Shown: positions 46,976 to 56,025 of the stretch, piece by piece
How the letters are laid out: every line of letters begins with the position of its first letter
Position numbering within the stretch: position 1 is the first letter of the stretch
Assembly: GCF_031179985.1 (NCBI RefSeq)
Contig: NZ_JAPSHJ010000002.1
Coordinates: 124,001-188,000, forward strand
From: Arthrobacter sp.
GTDB taxonomy: Bacteria > Actinomycetota > Actinomycetes > Actinomycetales > Micrococcaceae
Direction of reading: 5' to 3'
Length of the DNA stretch: 64,000 nucleotides
Notes under the pieces: model-generated
Told to the model about the DNA's origin: nothing
Databases searched by the model: none
Seen by the model: only the letters and a program-made list of their open reading frames with translations
Program-made: the position numbers and the translations under genes

Positions 46976-48084
46976 TACTGAAGTACCCGCCATCCGCGGT
47001 CGTTGAGCGCCTCGATCAGCAAATCATGCTTGTTTGGCAGAACGGATAATTCCACCATGCCAACATTCTGCCCTGAAGAGTGGTCCAGGCGCAGGTCCTC
47101 GAGGTTAACGCCGATCTCGCCGATCTCGGTGAGGAGGCGCGCGATTTGGCCTGGCCGGTCATCCACGAGGACCGTAAGCCATGAATATGCCTGCGGCGGG
47201 CCCCCATGTTTGCCGGGAATGCGGGACTGCCCTGCATTGCCCTCACTGATCAGCTGGGCAAGGTCCAGGCGCGCTCCGGGAGCAAGCGGGTCCTCTAACG
47301 TGCCGATGAGACGGTTAAGGTCTTCGCGGACTCCTTGAAGAATTTCCACGACCTTCTCCGCATTGGCACCAAGGATCTGAACCCACAGGGTGGGATCACT
47401 CGCTGCTATGCGGGTGGTGTCACGCAGACCGTTTCCGGCCAGCGAAAGGGCGTGGAGAGGAGTACCTTGCAGTCGGCTGGCCAGCAGAGACGACATCACT
47501 TGGGGCAGGTGGGAAACCAAAGCCACAGCTTCGTCGTGTTCGTCGGCGTCGAACTGGGAAACGATGGCCCCAAGATCCGTCGCCAGCGCGTGCGCCGTCA
47601 GGAGGGCATCGGGCAGAGTTTCCTCGCAAGGGCACAGGACCCAGGGCATGGAGGTGAAAAGTTCACCCCTTGCCGCAACCGGCCCGGCTTTCTCCCGCCC
47701 GGCCATGGGATGCGTGCCCACGTACCTGCCAAGGTCCGCGCCACGACGTCGCAGTTCCTGCTGGATCCCCGCCTTGACGCTGGCGATGTCGACGACGACG
47801 GCCCCGGAGTAGTCCCCCAGGGCACGCTCGACGACGTCGGCCGTTACATCGGGAGGAGCAGCCACCACCACCAGTTCGGGCTGCTCCGTTCCCATCCCGG
47901 ACAGGGGAAGCCCTGCCCCGATGTCAACGGCAACTGCCTGGTTGGTAGGTGACGGATCCGAAAGGAAAACGGGGACGCCACGTCCGCGGAGGCCAAGACC
48001 GATGCTGGTCCCGAGCAGCCCGGTACCAATCACCACCACGGGGCCGTTCAGATGGCCGCGCCCGTGAGTACCGAATGCCGACAT
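46975..48084 (-). CDS. tyrA: Prephenate dehydrogenase
   Basis: TyrA (369 aa) converts prephenate to 4-hydroxyphenylpyruvate for tyrosine. The NAD-binding motif VVVIGTGLLGTSIGLGLRGRG is N-terminal, THPMAGREKAG holds the substrate-binding His, and VSHLPQVMSSLLA the second. A C-terminal ACT-like domain (LTVLVDDRPGQIARLLTEIGEIGVNLEDLRLD, about 295-345) suggests feedback control. The start codon is preceded immediately by AAGGA, so initiation spacing is odd; a slightly later start cannot be excluded. It lies between rluB and cmk. Confidence 0.93.
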   Translation of the reverse strand: MSAFGTHGRGHLNGPVVVIGTGLLGTSIGLGLRGRGVPVFLSDPSPTNQAVAVDIGAGLPLSGMGTEQPELVVVAAPPDVTADVVERALGDYSGAVVVDIASVKAGIQQELRRRGADLGRYVGTHPMAGREKAGPVAARGELFTSMPWVLCPCEETLPDALLTAHALATDLGAIVSQFDADEHDEAVALVSHLPQVMSSLLASRLQGTPLHALSLAGNGLRDTTRIAASDPTLWVQILGANAEKVVEILQGVREDLNRLIGTLEDPLAPGARLDLAQLISEGNAGQSRIPGKHGGPPQAYSWLTVLVDDRPGQIARLLTEIGEIGVNLEDLRLDHSSGQNVGMVELSVLPNKHDLLIEALNDRGWRVLQ

Positions 48085-48087
48085 TCC

Positions 48088-49293
48088 TTAGAGCCCCACT
48101 GATGCCAGCAGGTGGCCGACTTCCTGCTTGCCCAGGTTCCGGATGCTGCCCTGTCGCTGGTCGCCCAGACCGATAGGACCGACCTTGACCCGGACAAGCC
48201 GGAGAACCGGGAAGCCCACGGCGTCGAAGAGCCGGCGGACGATCCGGTTCTTACCGGAGTGCAGCACTACTTCGATCAGAACGTGACCGGGTGTGGAATC
48301 CACCAGCTTAAAGGAGTCGACAGAAGCAATGCCGTCCTCAAGCTCAACGCCGGCCCGCAGTTGGGCGCCGACCCCTTGGGGGAAGGGACCCCGCACCTGC
48401 ACGAGGTACGTCTTGGGCACTTCGTAGGAAGGGTGTGTCAGGCGGTTCGCCAGTTCGCCGTCATTAGTCAGCAGCAGCAGACCCTCGGTGGCCACGTCGA
48501 GACGGCCCACGTGGAACAGCCGTTCGCCATGGTTGTTGCGGACGAAGTCGCTGATGCACGGGCGACCGTCGGGATCCTCCATCGTGGAAACAACACCCTT
48601 GGGCTTGTTGAACACCATGTACACGAGGGACTCGTCGAGCTGGATGCGCAGGCCGTCCACATGGATGACCGCAGTTTTGGGATCAACGCGGACGCCGAGT
48701 TCGGTAACAACCTGGCCATCGACTTCCACGCGGCCCTCAGCGATCATCTCCTCGCACACGCGCCTGGAGGCCACACCGGCCTGAGCCATGACCTTCTGCA
48801 GCCTGATGCCGTCGGCATCGTGGAGTTCTGACTGAGGTACTTCGTTGCGCGGACCGCGCTTACGGGCAGGCTTCCGCACCGGCCCGAGGTTCTGGCCGAA
48901 GCGTTCGCTGCCGAAGGCGCGCGGGCCCCCGGAATTCTGTGCGCCCGTCCGCGGCTTCGGTTTCAACGCCCCGGGTGTGCCTGGAGTTTTTCCTGCGCCG
49001 GGCTTCCGTGCGGCAGGCTTCCTGGCCGATGGCTTCGCTCCGGTCTTCCAGTCGCCAGACTTGGCTGCGTCGGTTCCCCTGCCCCCCGGGGCGCTGCCCG
49101 TGGGCTGCTCATCGGGATCAATGAAGCGCTCCTCCCGGGGCTTGGGCTGCTTAAAGGGGCGGTCTCCGCCGCCCTTGGAGAAATCGCGCTGGCCAGCATT
49201 ACGCTGAGCTCCAGTGCGTGGTCCTGCATTGCGTCCTGAACTGTTACGTCCTGAACTGCTACGTGGTGAACCCTGGCGTCCCGCCTGTGTCAT
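48088..49293 (-). CDS. rluB: RluB-type 23S rRNA pseudouridine synthase
   Basis: A pseudouridine synthase of the RsuA/RluB family (401 aa). The S4 RNA-binding domain (IRLQKVMAQAGVASRRVCEEMIAEGRV) starts near residue 158, VYMVFNKPKGVVSTM opens the catalytic domain, and the catalytic Asp is in FHVGRLDVATEGLLLLTNDGE. The first 150 residues are a basic Gly/Arg/Lys/Pro/Ala region with no fold, far longer than in E. coli RluB. ATG at 49293 has AAGGACGGG upstream. It follows scpB in the conserved order parA, scpA, scpB, rluB. Confidence 0.92.
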   Translation of the reverse strand: MTQAGRQGSPRSSSGRNSSGRNAGPRTGAQRNAGQRDFSKGGGDRPFKQPKPREERFIDPDEQPTGSAPGGRGTDAAKSGDWKTGAKPSARKPAARKPGAGKTPGTPGALKPKPRTGAQNSGGPRAFGSERFGQNLGPVRKPARKRGPRNEVPQSELHDADGIRLQKVMAQAGVASRRVCEEMIAEGRVEVDGQVVTELGVRVDPKTAVIHVDGLRIQLDESLVYMVFNKPKGVVSTMEDPDGRPCISDFVRNNHGERLFHVGRLDVATEGLLLLTNDGELANRLTHPSYEVPKTYLVQVRGPFPQGVGAQLRAGVELEDGIASVDSFKLVDSTPGHVLIEVVLHSGKNRIVRRLFDAVGFPVLRLVRVKVGPIGLGDQRQGSIRNLGKQEVGHLLASVGL

Positions 49294-49402
49294 GACCCGT
49301 CCTTCGTTAATGTGGCCGCACTGTGCATCTCTCTTCAACACACTAGCCAGCCGTGCAGAATAATTCTGCCCTTGTGGTTACTCTCGCGCAGGCCTCGGCG
49401 GC

Positions 49403-50062
49403 CTACATTCTTCCGGCATCATAAAACTCCTCTATGCCTTCAAGCCCCGGAAGATGGGGTGAAAGCTGGGGCAACTCAGCCACCGAGCCGATTCCCATGC
49501 GTTCAAGGAAATACGACGTTGTGCGGTACAGGATGGCCCCGGATTCGGGGTCGTTTCCTGACTCCTCAATCAGTCCGCGTTGGGTAAGGGTCCGCACGAC
49601 GGAGTCAACATTAACCCCACGAATTGCAGACACCCTCGCCCGCGAAACGGGCTGGCGGTAAGCGATAACGGCGAGCGTCTCAAGCGCCGCCTGCGTCAGC
49701 CTGGCTGTCTGTCCTTCAAGCACAAAGCTGCCAACAAGATCGGCGAACTCTGCGCGGGAATAGATCCGCCAGCCTCCGGCGATACTCCGCAATTCAAAAC
49801 CCCGGGGGCTGGTGCCGAAGCCAGCATCGCTGTCATCGTCCGTGTCCGGGGCTTTAACAGTATAGCCGTTATACTCACGCTGCAGTTCCACCAGGAGCTG
49901 TTCGACGACGTCGACGGTCAGGTTGAGTCCGGCGGCAAGCTCAGTGGGCGTGGCCGGCTGGTCGATAACCATCAGAACGGCTTCCAAAGCTGCGCGGGCG
50001 CCGCCCGGGAGTTTTGAGAGGTCGCCTCCTGTCTGCTCGGGTGCCGTAACCGGTTCACTCAA
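49403..50062 (-). CDS. scpB: Segregation and condensation protein ScpB
   Basis: ScpB (219 aa) is the winged-helix dimer that binds ScpA in the SMC condensin. GARAALEAVLMVIDQPATPTELA opens the first winged helix, and TQAALETLAVIAYRQPVSRARVSAIRGVNVDSVVRTL is the signature of the second. The start is TTG with GAGGAA upstream, in a TTGA overlap with scpA. Residues 80-90 form an acidic insert. Confidence 0.93.
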   Translation of the reverse strand: MSEPVTAPEQTGGDLSKLPGGARAALEAVLMVIDQPATPTELAAGLNLTVDVVEQLLVELQREYNGYTVKAPDTDDDSDAGFGTSPRGFELRSIAGGWRIYSRAEFADLVGSFVLEGQTARLTQAALETLAVIAYRQPVSRARVSAIRGVNVDSVVRTLTQRGLIEESGNDPESGAILYRTTSYFLERMGIGSVAELPQLSPHLPGLEGIEEFYDAGRM

Positions 50063-50901
50063 GGCTGTTCCTCATATTCTTCGCTCAGGTTCCCGCTGCT
50101 CCAGGAAGCAGTATCAGCGGTCCAATGAACTGTCAGGTCGCCCAGCGGCTGGAGCTGGTCGAATCCGACCGCTTTGTCCCGGTACAACTCAAGCAGCGCC
50201 AGGAAGCGGGCCACCACCACCAGGGTGGACTCGGCATCGGAAATCAGCGTCCTGAAAGACAAGGGCTTTCCTTGCTGCAACTTCAGCCCGATGATCTCTG
50301 CCTGTTCTTTGACGCTCACGGTGGAGCCGTGAAGGTGGCTAAGGCCCACGTGGGTTGCCGGGACATCTTTTGGCTTCAGTGCGGATTGGGCGAGGGCGGC
50401 GAACTGTTCGGGAGTATGCCGCCAGACGAGTTCAGGAAGCAATGCCGCAAAATGGCCCTCAAGTGCCACCTGCCGGGGGTAGCGGGCTGCTTCCAGCTCC
50501 AGGGTTGAATTGATGAGGCCAGCCACCTCTTTGAAGGCCTTGTACTGGAGGAGCCGGGCGAACAGAAGGTCCCTCGCCTCGAGCAGGGCAATATCCTCGT
50601 CGTCCTCGACTTCTCCGGCAGGAAGGAGCCGTGCTGCTTTGAGGTCAAGGAGTGTTGCGGCTATGACCAGGAATTCGCTGGCCTCATCCAGTGCCCATTC
50701 TTCGCCGAGTTTCTGCAGACCCCGGATGTATTTGATGAATTCATCGGTGACCGTTGCCAGCGCCACCTCCGTGATATCCAGCTGATGCTTCGAGATAAGG
50801 CCAAGGAGGAGGTCGAAAGGGCCCGTGAAATTCGCCAGACGCACTTCGAAGCCTGGCTTTTTAGCTACGCCCGTCGCCGCACCATCGACTGCAGTGGTCA
50901 T
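50059..50901 (-). CDS. scpA: Segregation and condensation protein ScpA
   Basis: ScpA (280 aa) is the kleisin that bridges SMC heads. The N-terminal signature FTGPFDLLLGLISKHQLDITEVALATVTDEFI is present, then EFLVIAATLLDLKAARLLP, and the C-terminal helical/winged domain ends in ESTLVVVARFLALLELYRDKAVGFDQLQPLGDL. ATG start, six bases after the parA stop. The operon parA-scpA-scpB combines chromosome segregation factors. Confidence 0.95.
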   Translation of the reverse strand: MTTAVDGAATGVAKKPGFEVRLANFTGPFDLLLGLISKHQLDITEVALATVTDEFIKYIRGLQKLGEEWALDEASEFLVIAATLLDLKAARLLPAGEVEDDEDIALLEARDLLFARLLQYKAFKEVAGLINSTLELEAARYPRQVALEGHFAALLPELVWRHTPEQFAALAQSALKPKDVPATHVGLSHLHGSTVSVKEQAEIIGLKLQQGKPLSFRTLISDAESTLVVVARFLALLELYRDKAVGFDQLQPLGDLTVHWTADTASWSSGNLSEEYEEQP

Positions 50902-50907
50902 TGCTGG

Positions 50908-51807
50908 TTAGGGTGCGCCACCGCGCGAGATCAGTTCTTTGGCGAGGTTCCGGTATGCATCAGCGCCTATGTGGTTAGCTGCGTAGCTGGTGATGGGTTC
51001 AGCGGCTACGGTTGCGTCGGCGAACTTGATGGAACGCTTGATGACGGTTTCGAAGACTTTGTCCCCGAAGGCCTCCACCAGCCGCGTGATGACCTCACGG
51101 CTGTGCAGGGTCCGGGCGTCGTACATTGTGGCCAGCACACCATCCACCTGGAGCCTGGGGTTCAGCCGGTCCTGCACCTTGTCGATCGTTTCCACCAGCA
51201 GGGCCACAGCGCGCAGCGCGAAGAACTCACAGATCAGCGGGATGATAACGCCATGGGCTGCAGTAAGGGCATTGACGGTCAGCAGGCCGAGAGAGGGCTG
51301 GCAGTCGATGAGAACGACGTCGTAGTCATCCTCAACGCTCTTCAGCGCCCGGTCCAGAACCTGTTCACGCGCGACTTCATTAACCAGCTGGACCTCGGCC
51401 GCGGAGAGGTCGATGTTCGCCGGGAGCAGATGAACGTTCTCCACACCTGTCTGGTGGATGGCATCGCGGATGTCCACCTTGCGGTCCATGAGCACGTTGT
51501 AGACGGTCAGGTCGAGCTCATGCGGGTTGACGCCGAGGCCCGCAGACAAGGCGCCCTGAGGATCGAAGTCCACGAGGAGGACGCGCCTGCCGTACTCGGC
51601 CAGAGCCGCGGCGAGATTGATGGTGGACGTGGTTTTACCCACGCCGCCCTTTTGGTTCACCATGGCTATCACACGCGCCGGCCCGTGGGATGTCAGCGGC
51701 GCGGGTTCCGGAAACTCACGGTGGGGGCGTCCTGTGGGACCCATGACCGCGTCGTCCAGATCGAGGTCCATGCCTTCCAGAGTTGCTGAACCGTGTTCGC
51801 TGCTCAC
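50908..51807 (-). CDS. parA: Chromosome-partitioning ATPase ParA (Soj type)
   Basis: A 299-residue ParA ATPase. The deviant Walker A is VNQKGGVGKTTSTINLAAAL, LLVDFDPQGALSAGLG the A' motif, VVLIDCQPSLGLLTVNAL the B motif, and the C-terminal KRSIKFADATVAAEPITSYAANHIGADAYR is typical of ParA at the scpAB locus (Rv1708-like). About 45 unstructured residues precede the fold. I chose GTG at 51807 (preceded by GGATAG); GTG at 51819 would add four residues. No parB neighbours it, so a separate parAB near the origin is likely. Confidence 0.93.
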   Translation of the reverse strand: MSSEHGSATLEGMDLDLDDAVMGPTGRPHREFPEPAPLTSHGPARVIAMVNQKGGVGKTTSTINLAAALAEYGRRVLLVDFDPQGALSAGLGVNPHELDLTVYNVLMDRKVDIRDAIHQTGVENVHLLPANIDLSAAEVQLVNEVAREQVLDRALKSVEDDYDVVLIDCQPSLGLLTVNALTAAHGVIIPLICEFFALRAVALLVETIDKVQDRLNPRLQVDGVLATMYDARTLHSREVITRLVEAFGDKVFETVIKRSIKFADATVAAEPITSYAANHIGADAYRNLAKELISRGGAP

Positions 51808-51973
51808 GTATCTATCCACACTTTCGATGACGGTGATTATTGCCGGTGCATATTCCGGTGATTATTGCCGCTGATCTCCTGCCGCTGGCTTCCCAGCGCC
51901 GATCCTGCTTCTTCCCAAGGTTACAGCGCCACGCATGGTATTCAACGAACCTCGACACGCACCCTTGCCCGTG

Positions 51974-51993
51974 CCTTTACCTTCTGGTAAAGG
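51974..51993. repeat. Perfect 8-bp inverted repeat upstream of parA
   Basis: CCTTTACC and GGTAAAGG flank a TTCT loop. There is no T-run on either strand. It lies 167 bases before parA and 95 bases past the dctA stop, so it may be part of a double terminator with the next hairpin or a binding site. Confidence 0.5.
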
Positions 51994-52016
51994 TCGAGGG
52001 TTGCAGTCAGGAAAAC

Positions 52017-52056
52017 GGAAACCGCCCGTACAGCGTCTGCTGTGCGGGCGGCTTCC
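52017..52056 (-). terminator. Terminator after dctA
   Basis: An 18-bp stem with two mismatches (GGAA-CCGCCCG-ACAGC paired with its complement) closes a 4-base loop; on the minus strand it is followed by GTTTTCC. It lies 32 bases past the dctA stop and separates dctA from parA. Confidence 0.75.
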
Positions 52057-52087
52057 GTGTGTGATGTTGAGGGTGTTGCCGGGGCTA

Positions 52088-53428
52088 CTAGACTGTGGCC
52101 GGAACGGCCTGGCCCTTGGTTTCCTCGACCTCGTGGTGATGGGCGATCATGGTCGTCTCGTCGAACGGCTCGTCACCGGAGAGCACACGCTCGACCTGGC
52201 CGCCGTCGATTTCCTTTACCCAGGTTCCGATGAGGACCGTTGCCACGGCGTTGCCTGTGAAGTTGGTCAAGGCGCGGGCTTCTGACATAAAGCGGTCGAT
52301 ACCGACGATCATGCCGACGCCGCCCAGCAGTTCGGGCTTGTGTGCCTGCAACCCTGCTGCCAGGGTGGCCAGACCGGCACCGGTCACGCCGGCTGCGCCC
52401 TTGGAAGCGATGATCATGAAGATCAGCAGTGAGATCTGGGCTCCGAGGTCCAACGGCGTTCCCATAGCGTTGGCAACGAAGAGTGACGCCATGGTCAGGT
52501 AGATCGCGGTGCCGTCGAGGTTGAAGGAGTATCCCGTCGGAACGGTGACGCCAACAACCGGCTTGGAAATACCCAGGTGCTCCAACTTGGCGATCAGGCG
52601 GGGAAGCGCAGCTTCGGAGGAGGACGTTGAGAAGATCAGCAGGTATTCGCGGCCCAGGTACTTCATGAGCCGGAAGATGTTGACGCCTGCAACAGCCTGC
52701 AGCAGCCCGCCCAGGATGACAACGATAAAGAGTGCACAGGTGACGTAGAAGGCCGCCATCAGCGTAAACATGCTCACGATTGCCGCGAAGCCAGTAGCAC
52801 CGACGACTGCAGCGATGGCGCCGAAAGCACCGACCGGAGCGAGCCACATGATCATGATGAGGATCCGGAACACAACCGCCTGGCCGTGGCCGATCGCCTT
52901 GAGGACGGGGGCACCCTGCGCACCCATCTTCTGCAGCGCGAAACCGACTAGGATGGCGGCAAAGAGAGTGGGCAGGACCGGAATGTCGCCCGGAATGATG
53001 CCCAGGAGGAAGGCGACAGTGCTGTCTACTTCAGCCTTCTTGTTGGGGTCGTAAGGCGCCAGCTTCAGGCCCTCACCCGGGTGGATCAGGTTGCCCACCA
53101 CCAGGCCGATGCCCAGGGCGAAGGTCGACATGATGACGAAGTAGCCCAGAGCCAGTCCGCCGACCTTGCCGACAGTGGCGGCCTTTGCGATGGAGCCGAT
53201 CCCCAGCACGATGGTGCAGAAGATAATGGGGGCGATCATCATCTTGATCAGCTTGATGAAGCCATCACCCAGCGGCTTGAGCGATTTTCCTACTTCGGGA
53301 AACAGCAAACCGACGAGTGCGCCCAGGATAACGGCGGCGATGACGGCAATGTAAAGGTAATGGGATTTGTCCAGCCCCTTGCGGGCGGCCTTGGCAGGCG
53401 CTGCTGACTCTCCTCTTTGAGAAGCCAT
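52088..53428 (-). CDS. dctA: C4-dicarboxylate/proton symporter DctA
   Basis: A DAACS-family secondary transporter (446 aa) that takes up succinate, fumarate and malate with protons. It has eight transmembrane helices and two re-entrant loops. The serine-rich loop is FSTSSSEAALPRL, the substrate/cation region VTVPTGYSFNLDGTAIYL, and ASKGAAGVTGAGL the second hairpin; GIDRFMSEARALTNFTGNAVAT forms helix 8. ATG at 53428 has AAGGAGA upstream. It is divergent from a DcuS/CitA-type sensor, which is its likely controller. Glutamate transport is possible in this family but dicarboxylate fits the context better. Confidence 0.92.
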   Translation of the reverse strand: MASQRGESAAPAKAARKGLDKSHYLYIAVIAAVILGALVGLLFPEVGKSLKPLGDGFIKLIKMMIAPIIFCTIVLGIGSIAKAATVGKVGGLALGYFVIMSTFALGIGLVVGNLIHPGEGLKLAPYDPNKKAEVDSTVAFLLGIIPGDIPVLPTLFAAILVGFALQKMGAQGAPVLKAIGHGQAVVFRILIMIMWLAPVGAFGAIAAVVGATGFAAIVSMFTLMAAFYVTCALFIVVILGGLLQAVAGVNIFRLMKYLGREYLLIFSTSSSEAALPRLIAKLEHLGISKPVVGVTVPTGYSFNLDGTAIYLTMASLFVANAMGTPLDLGAQISLLIFMIIASKGAAGVTGAGLATLAAGLQAHKPELLGGVGMIVGIDRFMSEARALTNFTGNAVATVLIGTWVKEIDGGQVERVLSGDEPFDETTMIAHHHEVEETKGQAVPATV

Positions 53429-53567
53429 GATGTGTCTCCTTATGGATAATCTGGAAGACGTTCGGCACAGTCTCTGGGCTCTTCACGTCGGTCCGGTGTG
53501 ATATCCATCATTGGGTACATAGTGACGTGGCTCACCGTTGCGTTCATATTGGTCATGAAAGGTACCC

Positions 53568-55190
53568 ATGAGGCACAAATGGAGCATTGCCCGCAGGCTG
53601 TTCGTGGCGCACCTGCTGTTTGTGCTTGCCCTCACCGCGATCGTAGGCACTGCAACGTTCCTTGACGCGCGCGATCATGCGTATGCAGAGGCGGGACGGC
53701 GGATGGCCGGAGTGGCAACGGCGATTGCCGACAACCCGCTCGTCCTGGTTGCGGCAGCCACACCCGATCCCACCGCCGCCCTCCAGCCTTATGCCCTTAA
53801 CGTCATGCGGGACGCCGGCGCTGATTTCATCACCATCATGGCTCCTGACCGGACCAGGTGGACCCATCCAAGGGATGAAGAAATCGGACGCCCGTACATT
53901 GGCTCGATTGACGCCGCCCTGGCCGGGAATGTCTATACCGAGGTCACGGCAGGGACCCTGGGACCGTCAGTGCGGACAATTGCGCCCGTTAAAGACGCTG
54001 CCGGGAACGTCAAGGCCCTCGTTTCGGCCGGCGTGACAGTCCGGACTGTGGATGTTGCGGTTTCCGGGCGCCTGCCCGCCGTTTTGGCGATCGCTTTCGC
54101 GCTCCTGGTGGGCGGGTCCGTGGCCTCGTGGCTCCTCGGAAGGTATTTGCGCCGGGTCACCCGGGGATGGGGACCCGAACAACTGGCGCAGCTCTTCGCC
54201 TACTACGAATCCGTGCTTCATTCAGTCCGCGAAGGCGTCATCCTGATTGACAGCAAGGGCAAGGTGGTGATGTACAACGACCAGGCGGCCGAGCTCCTGG
54301 GGCTGACCCCACGGGAAATGGACGGCGACCCGAGCGATCCGCCGTCGCTCTCTGAGCTGCCTTTGGCGTCAAGCCTGCAGACACTGTTCGAATCGGGAAG
54401 GCTGGCCCACGACGAAATCCACCTGACTGGGTCCCGCATCCTTGTGGTTAACCAGGGTCCGGCCCTCGGGCCGCCCTCCCAGGGCCGCCAGCGCAACGAG
54501 GTCTTCGGCACAGTGGCCACCATTCGTGACAGGACGGAGATTGAGTCCCTTGGCTCGGAACTGGAAACCATGCGGACGTTGTCTGCTGCCCTGCGTTCCC
54601 AAACCCACGAACACGCCAACAGGCTCCATACGCTGGTCTCCCTGATGGAACTGGGACGAACGGAAGATGCCCTGGATTTCGCCACCAAAGACCTCGAACT
54701 TAGCCAAAAGCTCACCGACGAGTTGGTTGATTCCGTTGAGGAGCCTGTGCTCAGCGCCCTGGTGATGGGGAAAGCCGCCGAGGCGCACGAGCGCGGCGTC
54801 GAACTGGTTCTCGACGCGAAGGGGTCAACGGAGCTTGCCGGGCTTGCCATCCAGGATCTGGTAACCATCCTCGGAAACCTGTTGGACAACGCGATCGATG
54901 CTGCTGCTGAAGCCCCCTCCCCCAAACGCGTGGAGCTGGCTTTACACTCTACCGAAGCGAGCCTTGAGATCGCGGTGCAGGATACTGGTAGCGGAGTTGA
55001 TCCACGATCTGTGGATGACGTTTTCAGTTATGGTTTCAGCACCAAGGCACCAGGCAAGTACGGTCGGGGCATCGGACTGGCACTGGTCCGTCAAGCAGTC
55101 CAGCGTTTGGGTGGAACGTTGACTATCACCAACCCGGGCGGTGCGCTTTTCCGCGTCGTTCTGCCGTCGGGTACTAAGGAGCAGTTTTGA
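53568..55190 (+). CDS. Sensor histidine kinase, DcuS/CitA family
   Basis: A 540-residue membrane sensor. A span at about 9-30, an extracellular PAS-like (sCache) domain (about 32-170) with the RxxH-like ligand region, a second span (LAIAFALLVGGSVASWLLG), a cytoplasmic PAS domain (SVREGVILIDSKGKVVMYNDQA), and a kinase core. The phosphorylated His is in LRSQTHEHANRLHTLVSLMELGR, typical of citrate/C4-dicarboxylate sensors; N box NLLDNAIDAA, G1 DTGSGVDP and G2 GRGIGLALV. ATG with GAAAGG upstream. Its stop overlaps the regulator start. It is expected to sense C4-dicarboxylates or citrate and switch on dctA. Confidence 0.92.
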   Translation: MRHKWSIARRLFVAHLLFVLALTAIVGTATFLDARDHAYAEAGRRMAGVATAIADNPLVLVAAATPDPTAALQPYALNVMRDAGADFITIMAPDRTRWTHPRDEEIGRPYIGSIDAALAGNVYTEVTAGTLGPSVRTIAPVKDAAGNVKALVSAGVTVRTVDVAVSGRLPAVLAIAFALLVGGSVASWLLGRYLRRVTRGWGPEQLAQLFAYYESVLHSVREGVILIDSKGKVVMYNDQAAELLGLTPREMDGDPSDPPSLSELPLASSLQTLFESGRLAHDEIHLTGSRILVVNQGPALGPPSQGRQRNEVFGTVATIRDRTEIESLGSELETMRTLSAALRSQTHEHANRLHTLVSLMELGRTEDALDFATKDLELSQKLTDELVDSVEEPVLSALVMGKAAEAHERGVELVLDAKGSTELAGLAIQDLVTILGNLLDNAIDAAAEAPSPKRVELALHSTEASLEIAVQDTGSGVDPRSVDDVFSYGFSTKAPGKYGRGIGLALVRQAVQRLGGTLTITNPGGALFRVVLPSGTKEQF

Positions 55191-55900
55191 GCGATATCCG
55201 CGTGCTCGTCGTCGAAGACGAACCCATCGCCTCCGCCGCACATGCCGCCTACGTGCAACGCCTGGACGGATTCTCCCTCGCGGGGACAGCCCCCGACGGA
55301 CAGTCAGCGCTCCGGCTCCTGGCGGAGTTTTCCGCCGCCGGGAACCAGGTGGAGCTGGTGCTGCTGGACATGAATCTGCCGGACCTCCATGGACTGGACA
55401 TTGCACGCCGGATGCGGTCTTCCGGCCTGTTTTCCGACATCATAGCCATTACCGCCGTACGGGAGCTCAATATAGTGCGCAGCGCCGTCGCGATTGGAGT
55501 AGTCCAGTATCTGATCAAGCCGTTCACGTACGCCACCTTCGCCGAGAAGCTGACGAACTACAGGCTGTTCCGCGAGCAGCTGGCATCATCCGACGACGGA
55601 AAAACCAAAACCGGCGCCTCCCAGAGCGACGTCGACCAGGCCTTCGCAAGCCTGCGCACGCCGTCGGAGCTCCAGTTACCCAAGGGTCTGTCCGTATCCA
55701 CTTTGGACTCGGTCAAGGACTTTCTTCGTAAGGAAGATGCGGCTGTGTCTGCCAGTGAAGTGATGGATGAGCTGGGAATGTCACGTGTGACTGCCCGACG
55801 CTACCTGGAGTATCTGGCGGACGCGGGATCGGTATCGCGAGCGCCGCGATACGGAGCACCCGGCAGGCCCGAGAACGAGTATCGCTGGACCCGCGGCTGA
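55187..55900 (+). CDS. Response regulator, DcuR/CitB family
   Basis: A 237-residue regulator with a receiver domain (phospho-Asp in VLLDMNLPDLHGL; acidic pair in VVEDEP; Lys in YLIKPF) and a C-terminal helix-turn-helix (VSASEVMDELGMSRVTARRYLEYLADAGSV). This C-terminal type is specific to CitB/DcuR regulators. The start is TTG with AAGGAG five bases upstream, in a TTGA overlap with the sensor gene. Probable target is the divergent dctA promoter. Confidence 0.92.
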   Translation: MSDIRVLVVEDEPIASAAHAAYVQRLDGFSLAGTAPDGQSALRLLAEFSAAGNQVELVLLDMNLPDLHGLDIARRMRSSGLFSDIIAITAVRELNIVRSAVAIGVVQYLIKPFTYATFAEKLTNYRLFREQLASSDDGKTKTGASQSDVDQAFASLRTPSELQLPKGLSVSTLDSVKDFLRKEDAAVSASEVMDELGMSRVTARRYLEYLADAGSVSRAPRYGAPGRPENEYRWTRG

Positions 55901-55914
55901 GCGAGCCCTGAGGT

Positions 55915-55932
55915 CCTTCTGTATACAGAAGG
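55915..55932. promoter_or_regulatory. 18-bp palindrome, probable GntR operator 1
   Basis: CCTTCTGTATACAGAAGG is a perfect palindrome centred at 55923/55924, 102 bases before the GntR ATG. Its core TGTATACA recurs at 55984-55991. FadR-type GntR proteins often bind TNGTATACNA-like sites. Confidence 0.6.
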
Positions 55933-55983
55933 CACCTACTGACACTAAAAATTCGAACCTTTCTCCCATTATGGCCCCTTACT

Positions 55984-55991
55984 TGTATACA
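55984..55991. promoter_or_regulatory. Second TGTATACA core, probable GntR operator 2
   Basis: TGTATACA within CTTGTATACACTG, centred 64 bp after the first palindrome core and 38 bases before the GntR ATG. Two identical cores six helical turns apart support cooperative binding or looping. Confidence 0.55.
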
Positions 55992-56025
55992 CTGATGGCT
56001 ATATCAGGCTGAAGGCGGGGTGATT

